Of a DNA stretch of 64,000 nt, positions 43,636-53,973 are shown piece after piece. The stretch's first letter is position 1. Each line of letters starts with the position of its first letter. The stretch is taken from assembly GCA_013368315.1 (NCBI GenBank), contig JAACJM010000057.1, forward strand, positions 351,365 through 415,364. Direction: 5' to 3'. This DNA is from Tetrapyrgos nigripes. Taxonomy: Eukaryota > Basidiomycota > Agaricomycetes > Agaricales > Campanellaceae. A program made the translations under genes and the position numbers. The notes under the pieces are model-generated. The model was not told where the DNA came from. It saw only the letters and a list, made by a program, of their open reading frames with translations, and searched no databases.

Positions 43636-45384
43636 TTGATGACTACTGCGACGACGACTTTGGACTCTCCCTTCTCGCATCTCCTCTCCTCAAACTATGC
43701 TGCTTCCGACAGCGACGTACCTCTTGTCAAGGCGATCATAACTTCTTCATCCGACACTTTACGTCGTCTCAATTCCGAAGTCCAAAAGCTGCAGACGGCT
43801 CTTCGGGAACTGGAACAGAAGCGTAACTCGGTACAAACCTGGATAGATGCCCATAGAGCACTGCTATCACCCAGTCGCCGGCTCCCTGCGGAGCTCCTCT
43901 CCGAGATATTTGTCCATTGTCTCCCAAGAGACCGCAATCCCAACTGTAGCCAATCCGAAGCGCCTATCCTGCTTGGTAGGGTGTGTAAGACTTGGAGACA
44001 AGTATCGCTCTCGACTCCTTACCTCTGGGCATCTATCCATATCGTCATTCCCATACGTGCGAGCCGCTCAGTCATCCTTTCTTGGATAGATGCGAGAAGA
44101 GAAGGTGTAGAGACATGGCTGGGGCGGTCAGGTTCATTACCTCTATCCATATCGGTCACAGAATATACCTTGACCTCCTACGGACCAAGGGATGACTCGG
44201 TTCTTGAACACATCAGGCTCTTCCTAGACTGCGTCTTCCGGCGGTCAAGTCGTTGGCATACCGTCCAATTGCACCTCGATGAGGATTGCACCTCGGTGCT
44301 GTCAGAATGTTGGCCATGGGGTGGAACTAAGGAACTACCTCTTTTACATACATTCAAATTGCTACTTCCTGTCGGGAGATGGCATTCTTACCCACAATTT
44401 GAACTCAAGTGGTTGGCGAAGGCTCCTCGTTTGCAGAGACTGTCTTTACGGCATGGAGATTCTGGAGGGTTGTTGGAACAGCACTTTGCCTGGGCCCAGA
44501 TAAGCCATTTGGAGTTCCAACAAACTCGAGATATTCGTCTTTCGTCGATTATCAAGGTGCTCCGGCAGTGCAGTCTCCTTCAGTCTTTGACTGTGAGTGG
44601 TTTGGGTTCTCGAGTAGATACGCTCCCGGATAGCATCCAGACAATAACCCTTCCATCTTTACGAAGCCTCAGCGTTGCCGGTCAGATTGGTCTCACAGAC
44701 TCTGCAAATCCAGTAGACGTCCGGAATATATTCGCTTACCTCGACGCACCTGCCCTTCGATGTCTGAGGGTGACCGTTGCAAGCACTCGTACAAGCTTCG
44801 GGTGCATTCCTTTCGTTGGCTTACTTGGACCCGGGAACCAGATTGAGGAGCTGGATATTCACATCCAGTATGATCTGCTGGGCAATATTCTCTCTCTTCT
44901 ACCCAATCTTTCCATTGCTCGGATTCGTTCCAGCTTGCTCGACGATACGCTCCTTCATCGTTTAACTCCTTCGCCTGACCAAGATGAACCATTGTGTCCC
45001 TCTCTCATGCAGTTATATCTACTTGGTTATATCTCTATCACAAACGACGAGCACCTACTTGATTTGGCACGCTCCAGGTGGAACAGTGCAACTCCACCGT
45101 CTTCACATACGACAGCTCGACACGGTGGTATCGCTAGATTGGTTTCATTCCACGTTTTAGTGAACAAATACAAACAGACTCCCAGTCTCCAGGACCATCT
45201 ACAGGAGTTGAGAACCCAGGGGATGGATATCATTTTCGCATATTGGGAAGAGACCAGAGTGGGTCCGAGCTATGGGCAGGTTGCTGATGAGGATAATATC
45301 GATCCATACATAACGTATTCGAGATATTCCGATCAAATATTGAGCGAGGTGAGACGGAAGCATTCGTGGTGGTTCTGGCATTGA
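43636..45384 (+). CDS. F-box-like protein, single exon
   Basis: An intronless frame of 582 codons. A coiled-coil-like N-terminus (LRRLNSEVQKLQTALRELEQ, then KRNSVQTWIDAHRALLSPSR) precedes a clear F-box-like domain at about residues 80-135: RRLPAELLSEIFVHCLPRDR, then LLGRVCKTWRQVSLSTPYLW. The arrangement 'helix with I.AH.ALLSP.RRLP.ELL.EIF' is the stereotyped opening of the very large Agaricales F-box family. The C-terminal ~400 residues hold irregular leucine-rich repeats (KAPRLQRLSLRHGDSGGL, QCSLLQSLTVSGLGSRV, PALRCLRVTV). A role as an SCF ubiquitin-ligase substrate receptor is inferred from the domain only. No truncation is seen. Confidence 0.9.
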   Translation: MMTTATTTLDSPFSHLLSSNYAASDSDVPLVKAIITSSSDTLRRLNSEVQKLQTALRELEQKRNSVQTWIDAHRALLSPSRRLPAELLSEIFVHCLPRDRNPNCSQSEAPILLGRVCKTWRQVSLSTPYLWASIHIVIPIRASRSVILSWIDARREGVETWLGRSGSLPLSISVTEYTLTSYGPRDDSVLEHIRLFLDCVFRRSSRWHTVQLHLDEDCTSVLSECWPWGGTKELPLLHTFKLLLPVGRWHSYPQFELKWLAKAPRLQRLSLRHGDSGGLLEQHFAWAQISHLEFQQTRDIRLSSIIKVLRQCSLLQSLTVSGLGSRVDTLPDSIQTITLPSLRSLSVAGQIGLTDSANPVDVRNIFAYLDAPALRCLRVTVASTRTSFGCIPFVGLLGPGNQIEELDIHIQYDLLGNILSLLPNLSIARIRSSLLDDTLLHRLTPSPDQDEPLCPSLMQLYLLGYISITNDEHLLDLARSRWNSATPPSSHTTARHGGIARLVSFHVLVNKYKQTPSLQDHLQELRTQGMDIIFAYWEETRVGPSYGQVADEDNIDPYITYSRYSDQILSEVRRKHSWWFWH

Positions 45385-45823
45385 TGGAGGTTTAATTGTA
45401 TGGTTTACATTCTGTACAGTGTTATGTCGGACAAAATCAGGGATAGATGTACATACTACAATTTCCTGCTAAATTTACAAAGTTTCATTCAAGGCCCTCG
45501 GAGTCAAGACAGTAAAGTTTGTCTTCATGAACACGAACTAGCCAATGTCAGAAATCCACCAGATTTATTCATATTCCTATATTATTATTATATTCCTTCC
45601 TTCCTTCCTATATATTAAGATAGGACGGGCCTGGGAACAAACAATATTTACATAATCATTACTAAGCAAGCTTTCAGCGGAAACGAGTACAGTGTCGATG
45701 GGTATTATCCGATCCAGGGCCTAGAAGTCCAAGAAGTAGAAGCATACGGTTTGACCGGCGGCGCAGGTTCTTCCGCCGGATATTAATTAATAATATTATA
45801 ATAATGCTAGGAATGTCGGGTAC
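45385..45823. other. AT-rich intergenic left flank of the transposon
   Basis: 439 bp. It holds runs such as TATTATTATTATA and TTAATTAATAATATTATAAT at 45783-45802. No gene was seen. The region ends at the left target-site copy. Confidence 0.4.
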
Positions 45824-45831
45824 GGATTCAG
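45824..45831 (+). repeat. Target-site duplication, left copy
   Basis: GGATTCAG, immediately outside the left inverted repeat and identical to 47729-47736. Confidence 0.85.
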
Positions 45832-45941
45832 CACCTGTCATGACCAATTGATCGGACTTCTATAAGGCTTCGATGGGTACCTGAAGCGCCTCTCACATAA
45901 GGCGTTTAGTGTATTTCCGGGCAGTTTGATGCCCTTCGATG
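45832..45941 (+). repeat. Left terminal inverted repeat
   Basis: 110 bp, reverse complement of 47619-47728 with three mismatches: ggaCtt/ggaTtt, tagTgt/tagCgt, and cttCga/cttTga. Confidence 0.88.
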
Positions 45942-47618
45942 GGTACTCCCGCCGTTAAGTCTTTATAGAGTACTTTGAGTGGTGTTCCGGTATTGGGCTA
46001 GCTGTAGGTTGAGGAACATTGTACAGCGGGGTTTCTCGCGAAGGGCCTAGGGCCTGAGTAAATCCAGACGGAGGTTTATTCTTGCCCGAGGGCGAAGGTA
46101 CAGGCGCGTAAGGCGAGTCGAGAGATGATTGCAGTGAGAGTAAAGATGGGTCAGGACTACGTAGCTACCCGAGCTTAAGTACTGTCCATCGTGGGAAAAT
46201 AGATAAAAGATATAGATAATACTAATATGGTAACGAAACCGTTACAAACATAGACTTAGCATCATCATGACATAATGAACCAGAAGCCTAGGTGTCCTCT
46301 AAGGTCCTCAAGACTCAGGGGTCAGTCAATCAACATGATAACTCTTCGCCACTCATAAGATGTGTTCCCCTGTATTTTGAGATGGAAACAATGATAGCTA
46401 CAACAACTGCTACTAGCTATAGGGTGTAAATTTATTTGTAATTATAGCTTTGTATAAAGAGGAATATCATTAGTATGCAAGGAATAATAGCATCATGGTA
46501 TCGAACCGAGCTCGAGTGGACTTATGTTCGTTGAGGAATATCCAAGTCTGAGAATAGGGGTAGCACGCACATTAAGTCTACCAACGGCAATTTGAGCTAT
46601 GGTACTACAAATGGATACAAGGAATATCTAATGTAGCTGTGTGAAGGGTCGAGATCAATGGAAGGTGGACGCTGAGGCCATTGAAGGGTCCGACGTGGTT
46701 GACAATGACCGATGACCTTGCAACGTCTTGGCACGCTTACATCATCACCAGTCCCTCCTCTGTGAGTCGAGCAACTCTCTTGCATCTTCCACAGTCATTG
46801 CTAGCATTAGCAATGATGGCAAGCATGGTAAATTTATGCATACTTTCAATATATAAAGTAATTATGAAGCAATGTTTCTTTTTGAAAAAGTCGTAAAGTC
46901 ACAAATTTGCAACAAGGTGAACAATGTTCTTTAACAAGATCCCGTAGGTTTGAAGGCATTTTTCATTCCAGTAAATTGTACATGACTTATATGATATACC
47001 TGGCCTACATGGGTAATTTAGTGGTACCATATGACCCTCTATTGATGGTGTAGACCACCCGCACGACAGACTGTACGCAGTGGCGCACATAATGATGCTG
47101 AAAACATGCCCTGAACACTCTATATACTCATGCATATCCAATAAAATAAAGAGTGTATATAATGCTACCCTAATGAACATAACCGCAAGGGAAAATATAT
47201 GTGATCGTTGAAGCTATGACGAAAGGCGGTCATACAAATGGTCACCCCGACAGATCCCGAAGTGCGCACCTTCCTTTTTTATCATGCCTGATTGAATTCT
47301 CACGGCTCAGTCCTGACCGCTGCACCAGCGCACTTACCACAGACCGCAGTCTCACTAACGCCATACAACCAAATGCATGTTGCCGGACACTCACTGCAAG
47401 TAGAATTATATTTTTGATAAGGTATCGTTTTGGTTATACTTCTCAGTGAAGGCACTTAAGGTCAGTGGTCACGGCCGGGGCATCAGCGCCGCACGCGATG
47501 GAAGTCGACAAGTGATGTACTAAGTCTAACCAGATTTGATACTCTAATAACTCACTTGAACGCTTTTCGTTCCTTAAAAAGTGAATAACGACTTAGAGGC
47601 AGGAGTAATACATCAATG

Positions 47619-47728
47619 CATCAAAGGGCATCAAACTGCCCGGAAATACGCTAAACGCCTTATGTGAGAGGCGCTTCAGGTACCCATCGAAGCCTTATAG
47701 AAATCCGATCAATTGGTCATGACAGGTG
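47619..47728 (-). repeat. Right terminal inverted repeat
   Basis: Partner of the left inverted repeat. It ends in GACAGGTG, directly followed by the right target-site copy. Confidence 0.88.
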
Positions 47729-47736
47729 GGATTCAG
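47729..47736 (+). repeat. Target-site duplication, right copy
   Basis: GGATTCAG, identical to the left copy. Confidence 0.85.
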
Positions 47737-48609
47737 GTGAGCAGAGTTAGGGGATGGGGATATGTAGGTATAGTGGTTTAAAGAAGAGAGTGCAGAGGCA
47801 CTGCTGGCAGCGTTGGGAGCGTAGGATTGGTGTGAACCCTGGCCAGTCGGTTGGTCGGAATGACGCGATGGAAAAAAACAAAACAAGAAGGAAAATGAAA
47901 CAGAAAAATGAAAGAAAGACATCAAGGTGAAGACAAAGGACGGACAGCAGCTTCACGTCCAATCCAAGCGCTGTCCTTTGAAAGAAGACAAGGACACTAG
48001 GCAGCACGAGGCTTCTCCTTGCGGCGGCGTATCAGTTCTTGATCCCAGCCTAAACCACTCCTCCTCCTCCTCCTCCTCCTCCTGCTCACGGCCTCCACCA
48101 TCGTCAGAAAAGGAAATCACGCCATGACACAAAATCAAAAAATATGTATTTCATGGTAAAGACGGCAACTCAGAGTCAAATGGGGAGGGCGGGTCAATCG
48201 CTGGCAAATCCAAACGATTTAGGAAGGTACGGAAGGGAACCTTCATTTCCGAACATCTTCGGGCTTCTGGGACCTGGATCGGAAAATACCCATTGACGTA
48301 CCACTCAGCGGAAACAGCTGCCCAGACGGTGTTTATTGCCGCCGGTAATTTCCGTTCGTGCCATGCGATCTCATGCGATCCGGCTTCATTAACTTACAAC
48401 TTTAACTTACAATGCGAAAGCCAAACTTTTGCCTCATGTCCGCAAGCTTTTGTGTTTATATAACGTGACTTCAACACTTTTTGTGTCTTCTGCTTCACTT
48501 CAACTTTGCATCCACAGCCATTTGAGTTACCTGAGAGACCCAACTACAGTACATGTAAGGCTGATTTAAAAATCAACTTGAATGCCACAATTACTGACTC
48601 TATGCATCC
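47737..48609. other. Intergenic region between the TIR element and the Helitron
   Basis: 873 bp with a (CTC)n microsatellite at 48060-48081 and no recognised gene. The 5' end of the Helitron may lie in its right part, but no diagnostic terminus was identified. Confidence 0.35.
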
Positions 48610-48611
48610 CA

Positions 48612-48849
48612 GAGGTGCATTTTCAATGTGAATATTGCATTTTGTTTCTGTTTCTGTTTCTGTTTTTCTGATTTATTCTCATGAAACTGAAAAAATCAGT
48701 AAGGGAAACCCCACCAAATACTCCCCAGGGTGCATTTTCAATGTGAATAATGCCTTACTTTTTCTTTTTCTTTCTCTTTCTCTTTCTCTGATTTCTTCTC
48801 ATGACACTGAACAAATAAATAAGGGAAACCCCACCAAATACTCCCCAGA
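48612..48849 (+). repeat. Two tandem copies of a ~118-bp unit upstream of the Helitron reading frame
   Basis: Both copies start GGTGCATTTTCAATGTGAAT (48615 and 48730). Each passes through a pyrimidine microsatellite, (GTTTCT)n in the first and (CTTTCT)n in the second, then TCTGATTT.TTCTCATGA, and ends AAGGGAAACCCCACCAAATA followed by CTCCCCAG. They end 45 bp before the first Helitron ATG. Confidence 0.85.
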
Positions 48850-48893
48850 GGCATCACAATGCTCAGCGTGAAAGAGAAAGGAATGCACACATC

Positions 48894-51800
48894 ATGGACA
48901 GCCCTGAGGCAAGATGTGTACCTCAACATGACATGGCTCCAGTCCCCTTCAATTTGAATCAAGGTCCTGCTCAGCCTTACAATCCAGCTCAAGAAGACCC
49001 ATTCCAAGTGGTTAATTATGGTGGTAATCAGTATCAGCTAACTCAGGGCATTGCTGCACAGCTCCAAAATTTGCCACCAATGCCAGGCCCAAGTAGGGCA
49101 GGTAGAAGACCCCATCAACAGGTGAGCTTTCTTAGAAATTGTAAATATTTATATGAAATGACTGATTATTCCTCATTTCTCTACTACATAAGAATCCTCT
49201 GGCAGGGCCATCAAATGCAATTGCTGATAGACAAGTTTTTTCTGTTCAAATATTACATAGGAAAATACTACATAGGATACTTTCTTATATGAATTATCTT
49301 AGAACTATGCAGATAGGTTTCAAAATTTGCCAGCTAATCTCTGCAACCAGCTTGCAAATCTTCCCACTCATCCACTACCTCTGCCAGGTTGTGGTTGTCC
49401 CCATGGCCGAGGTAGAGGTAGAGGTAGAGGTCAGGCTCAGGGAATAGCTCACATTGAAGACCCTCTCATGCCTCCTGCACCTCAACATGAACCTCAACCT
49501 GGGCCAGAACCTGAAGGCAACATAGATGATCCTGCTCTATTTGAGCCACCAGTTGATCCATCTCAAGAATTTGAAGAGATTCCTGAAATTCCAATTGATC
49601 AGCTACCTCTGGCACTTCATCCCATTATTGAAGAGGAGGATTATGACCAATATTTCATGGGTGGATTTAGAGAAGTCTGTCCCAAGTGCAAGGCTCTTCA
49701 TTGGGAATGTGAGAAATTAACAAAGTCAACTATCCATGAGCTTAAATTTGGTTCCTGTTGTCTTCAAGGAAAAGTAGTACTTCCCAAGTTGCAGAAGCCT
49801 CCTCCTGAGCTTCAGAAGTTATATGATGGGACAAGCCATGACTCTAAACATTTTTTGGACAATATCTGTAGCTATAATGCAGCTTTTTCTTTTGTATCAC
49901 TTGGACTCAAAACAAACAGTCAAAATAATCCTGAAATGCCTACATCTGGAGCACACTATTACAAAATCAAAGGAGAGCTCTGGCACTCAATTGGCTCTCT
50001 ATTGCCAGAGACAGGACAAAATCCTGTATATGCCCAGTTATATATTGTAGCTCCTCAGGATGCAATTCAGCAGCGATTGGAAAACAATGCAAATCGTGGG
50101 ACTGGATTGCATGCAGCCATCATGCAGGAAATTTCTGATATGCTGCATCAACACAATGGATTTGTGACACTATACAAGTCTGCATATCAGCGTGTTAGGG
50201 AGCTGCAGACAAATAATCCAGAGAATATTCAGAATATCACTCTTAAACTCCACTTTAATTTTGGCCAGGATCCCAGAACTCATAATTTACCTACAGTTGA
50301 TAAAGTGGCTTTTCTCTTACCCGGAAGGGAAGAAGTGACAGACCACAGAGATATCATTTTGCATACACAAGCAGGGTCTCTGAAATGTTTGTATGAGACC
50401 AATCCAGCCTATATGGCATTGCATTATGTGTTACTCTTTCCAAGGGGAGAATTGGGTTGGCATCCAAAACTCAAACTATCACAAGAGTACTTAGATGCAA
50501 ATAATATCACTGTTGATGAAGGTGCAGTTGATCGGGAGGAGGACTTGGAAGATCCAGAAGCAGCAACCTCTGGATCAAGAAAGAGGAAGCAAATGTATGT
50601 GACACAGTTGGAGTATTATGCATATCGTATACACAAGAGAATATCTTTAGATGAGTCAGATCATATGTTTAGAGCAGGTCTTCTCTTTCAACAATTTGTT
50701 GTTGATGCCTGGGCTCAAACTGAGCAAAGTAGATTGGAGTTTTTGCATCTCAACCAAGCCAAACTTAGATCAGAGGTTTATAATGGATTGGTGGATGCTA
50801 TGAACAATGGAGATGTTAATTTGGAAAATGTGGGTCAGAAGTATATTTTGCCATCTACACATATAGGGAGTTCCGAGCATATGTTCCAACTTTATCAGGA
50901 TTCAATTGCTTTGGCACAGCATTTTTCAAAACCAGACCTTTTCCTTACAATCACAGCAAATCCAAATTGTGAGGAAATCAAAAGTGCATTAGAACCAGGT
51001 CAGACACATCTGCAAAGGCCAGATTTGGTTGCATGAGTCTTTAGAGAGAAATTGAGAATGGTTCTGAAAGATATATGAGAGAAAGGGATTCTGGGCAAAT
51101 GTGTTGGTTATGTATATACTATTGAATTCCAGAAGAGAGGACTGCCACATGCACATATTCTGATATTTCTGTCACCTGAAGCAAGAATCTGTGACCCTCA
51201 TATGATTGACAAAGTTATCTCTTCTCAGCTGCCAGATAAGGACACAAATCCCACTCTATTTGAGTTAGTGACAAGCCGTATGATACATGGGCCCTGTGGT
51301 GTCCACAATCCAGATGCACCCTGTATGAAGCATGGCAAATGTACCAAGGGATTTCCTAAACCTTTTGTTAGTGAAACAGCACTCTCTCTGAAGATGGGTA
51401 CACTACTTATGCACAACCTGACAATGGCCGCTATTTCATGAAAAAGGGCAATGGTTGGGATGTTAAAGTAGACAATCAATGGGTGGTCCCTTACAATGCC
51501 TGGATATTAATGCAGCTTAAATGCCATGCAAATCTGGAGTGTTGCATGTCTGTCAAGGCATTCAAGTATATTCACAAGTATATCTATAAAGGACATGACA
51601 AGACCACTATGTCATTTGGAGAGGCAATAAATGAGATCAAGCAATATGCAGAAGCCCGCTACATTTCCTGTGCAGAAGCCATCTGGAGATTGATGCATTA
51701 TGAGATGCATAGAGGAATACCCAATGTGGTTCAGTTGTCTCTTCACACAGAGAGAGAGCAGATGGTTGTTTTTCATGAAGAGCAAGGAGCTCATGATATT

Positions 51801-52782
51801 CTCAACCAGGCTCAGAAGCAGAAGACAACACTTATGGGATGGTTTGAAGCAAATGCAGATGAGAAGAAGACTGCAGAGGAGCATCCAGACTGGGCAACAA
51901 CTATTGCACAAAGCACCCTCTATCAGAACTTTCCACAAAAATTTGTATGGGTGAAGACAACAAAGAAGTGGAAACCTAGACAGAAAGGTTTTGCAATAGG
52001 GCAAATGTATTTTGTTCATCCCTCTGCAGGTGAACGCTAACAGTGGTCACTGGGGCTGTGTCTTTTGAAGATTTGCGTACAACTGACACCAATGAGCCTG
52101 ATCCAGACAGGCCAGGCTACAACAAAAGAAAAGTATGGTCAACCTTCCAAGAGGCTTGCTTGGCATGAGGGCTTTTAGAAGACAATGGTGAATGGCAGCA
52201 ATGCCTAGAGCAAGCAAAGGTGGTTTAAACAGGTTCACAGTTAAGATTACTGTTTGCAACTATCCTTAAAGATTGTGCTCTATCACAGCCTGAAGTGCTT
52301 TGGGAAGAGTTCAAGGTTCAGGTCTTCCACTGTCAAATCTCAAACTGAAAGTTGGTGCTCCAATTATGATCTTGCAGAATTTGGATCCATCAAATGGAGT
52401 TTGCAGTGGCACCAGAGCTGTGGTCACTGCAGCAAACATGTGTGTCTTAGAGGCAAGGATCATTGGTGGGGATCACACTGGCAAAAAGATTTTCATACCT
52501 TGCCTGAATATTGAACCTGGGAACCTGGATCTCCCATTTACACTGAGGCGTTGTCAGTTTCCAGTTCGCCTTGCCTTTGCAATGTCTATCAACAAATCTC
52601 AAGGGCAATCTGTGGATCATGTGGGGTTAGACTTACAGATATCAGTTTTTACTCATGGTCAGTTGTATGTGGCCCTATCAAGGTGCACTTCAAGTCAGCG
52701 AGTAAAGGTACTATTTGGAGAAGGTAAGTATTGCTGGACACTGCACATAAATGAACTGACACTGATTATGCATTGCAGATAA
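48894..52782 (+). pseudogene. Decayed Helitron Rep/helicase (RepHel) gene
   Basis: A first exon (48894-49120) and a second from about 49318 give a low-complexity N-terminus, then the Helitron-like N domain (HYVLLFPRGELGWHP, FQQFVVDAWAQTEQSRLEFL, FSKPDLFLTITANPNCEEI). The replication-initiator motif VYTIEFQKRGLPHAHILIFL has the HxH pair. Stops interrupt at 51034-51036 and 51076-51078. A frameshift lies near 51390 and the frame resumes (YIHKYIYKGHDKTTMSFGEA), with a small deletion at about 52035 and stops at 52165-52167 and 52226-52228. After 52310 only the C-terminal part of a Pif1-like SF1 helicase remains (LKVGAPIMILQNLDPSNGVC, FAMSINKSQGQS, HGQLYVALSR). Walker A and B and the core are missing. 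It cannot transpose on its own. Confidence 0.9.
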
Positions 52783-52921
52783 TATAGACTGTAAGACTTA
52801 TAACATAGTTTATAAAAGTGTTCTATTGACATCACCATAACTACTATGCTTTGTACTTTGATTGAGCTCTGAACATGAAACTAATTTTATTTTGTTGTTC
52901 AATGATGAATTTCTTTTTACA

Positions 52922-53032
52922 GTGGAATGGAGGCGCGACAGCGCCGACTAGCGGGGGTTTGGGGCGCAGCCCCCTACAAGCTGTCGACTCATGCCGGAGG
53001 AGTGGAGCGAGCGAAGCGAGCCTCCATGACAA
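52922..53032. repeat. GC-rich palindromic segment, candidate Helitron 3' terminus
   Basis: An abrupt GC-rich island follows AT-rich DNA. It contains GGCGC-GACA-GCGCC, a perfect 5-bp stem, followed two bases later by CTAG. Next is GGGGC-GCA-GCCCC, a second perfect stem, and then GCGAGCGAAGCGAGC. ATGGAGGC at the left and GCCTCCAT at the right form an 8-bp inverted repeat around the whole island. Helitrons end in a hairpin plus CTRR, and CTAG fits that rule. Which stem marks the true end is not decided. Confidence 0.55.
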
Positions 53033-53137
53033 AGGCATGGGTCGTAAAGCTTGTGATCATGTAATTCAAAACCTCGGCATCGACTCGCGAGTCATAAAGC
53101 TGACTCAGCGCCCTTAGTTTGCAAGTAAACCGCCACC

Positions 53138-53786
53138 ATGTCGAAGCACCACCCAGGTATGCATCCTATCCACGACTGAGATAAAGTGTTCTAATTATGC
53201 TCTTCTTCCTGAAGATTTGATTATGTGCAGGCGGCAGCCTGGCATTGGTAAGTTCACCTCGAGCTTTCTTCCAATCTCAATCTCAACCAACTTTCTTTCC
53301 TCTACTACTTATTAGCCATTGGACGTCTCTGCGAAAAGTGTGACGGAAAATGGCGAGTACTCGTCTTCTCGCCTGTCTTGTGTTTGTTTCTGACGCGCTT
53401 TGCTCTGCTCAGCCCCGTATGCGATTCATATGTGCGGCCAGAAACTTTGGTACGAATTTGCGATGAGTGTAATTTTGGTACTTACGGTGGTCGGTGTATC
53501 ATTTGTGGATCACCTGGTACGTCCTGGTCCTTCTTCTGTTGTCAGCATGTACTAAGTGCCTCTATCTATGGCGCTTTCAACTTAGGTATCTCTGACGCAT
53601 ACTACTGTGCCGAGTGTACGAGACTTGAAAAAGACCGTGACGGATGTCCAAAGATTGTCAATCTGGGAGCGAGTAGGACGGATCTGTTCTATGAACGTCG
53701 TCGTCTAGGTATGTGTCCTTTCTCTCTAACTCAAATCGAGCTAACCTGCCTTTTCTCTTCGTCATGTAGGGTTTAAGAAGGGTTAA
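53138..53786 (+). CDS. RDS3: SF3b splicing factor subunit RDS3/PHF5A
   Basis: Six exons (53138-53156, 53215-53247, 53316-53352, 53413-53516, 53586-53708, 53770-53786) give exactly 111 codons, 110 residues, the same length as human PHF5A. The protein is a knotted zinc-finger hub of the U2 snRNP SF3b complex that helps recognise the branch point. Sequence marks are [20 protein letters not shown], then [60 protein letters not shown], and [20 protein letters not shown] ending FKKG. All CxxC pairs are present. Intron 3 begins with GC instead of GT; only that choice restores GKCPVCDS. The ATG is 106 bp from the GC-rich Helitron-like end, so the promoter must be very short or partly supplied by the element. 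Confidence 0.97.
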
Positions 53787-53973
53787 CTAGTAGTCTCATA
53801 TTCTCGCTGTGTATTATAATTGTGAATGATAATCGTTCCCTCCCATACTGCACCAATTGACCATGTCCATCTACAATAAAAGAGGCCTAGCATAGATAGT
53901 TCATTCCAACGCGTGAAGGTGCACTGAGGAATAGCTACAAAGATGGTATACAAAAATATATAGATAACAAATA

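Larger units (their letters stand above)
45832..47728. mobile_element. Non-autonomous TIR DNA transposon, 1.9 kb
   Basis: The element is bounded by inverted repeats at 45832-45941 and 47619-47728. They match at about 107 of 110 positions and begin CACCTGTCATGACCAATTGA at both ends. A perfect 8-bp direct repeat lies immediately outside both ends. The 1.68-kb interior is AT-rich and contains only short frames, with no transposase motif, so it must have moved in trans. Long inverted repeats with an 8-bp duplication fit Mutator-like or hAT-type elements; the family is not settled. The near identity of the ends suggests fairly recent insertion. The sequence CTTCGATGGGTAC occurs twice near the left end (about 45869 and 45935), a possible subterminal protein-binding site. 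Confidence 0.85.

Noticed and set aside
46495..46512. B-box-like GGTTCGATACC on the minus strand
   Set aside because: No A box at the right distance and no acceptor stem, so it is likely chance.
47280..47345. tRNA-like segment on the minus strand (TGGTGCAGCGG resembling an A box, flanked by an 8-bp inverted AAGTGCGC/GCGCACTT)
   Set aside because: There is no proper B box next to the 3' strand and no cloverleaf. At most it is a tRNA-derived remnant inside the transposon.
48060..48081. (CTC)n run as a possible regulatory site
   Set aside because: A simple microsatellite with no gene start in a suitable place.
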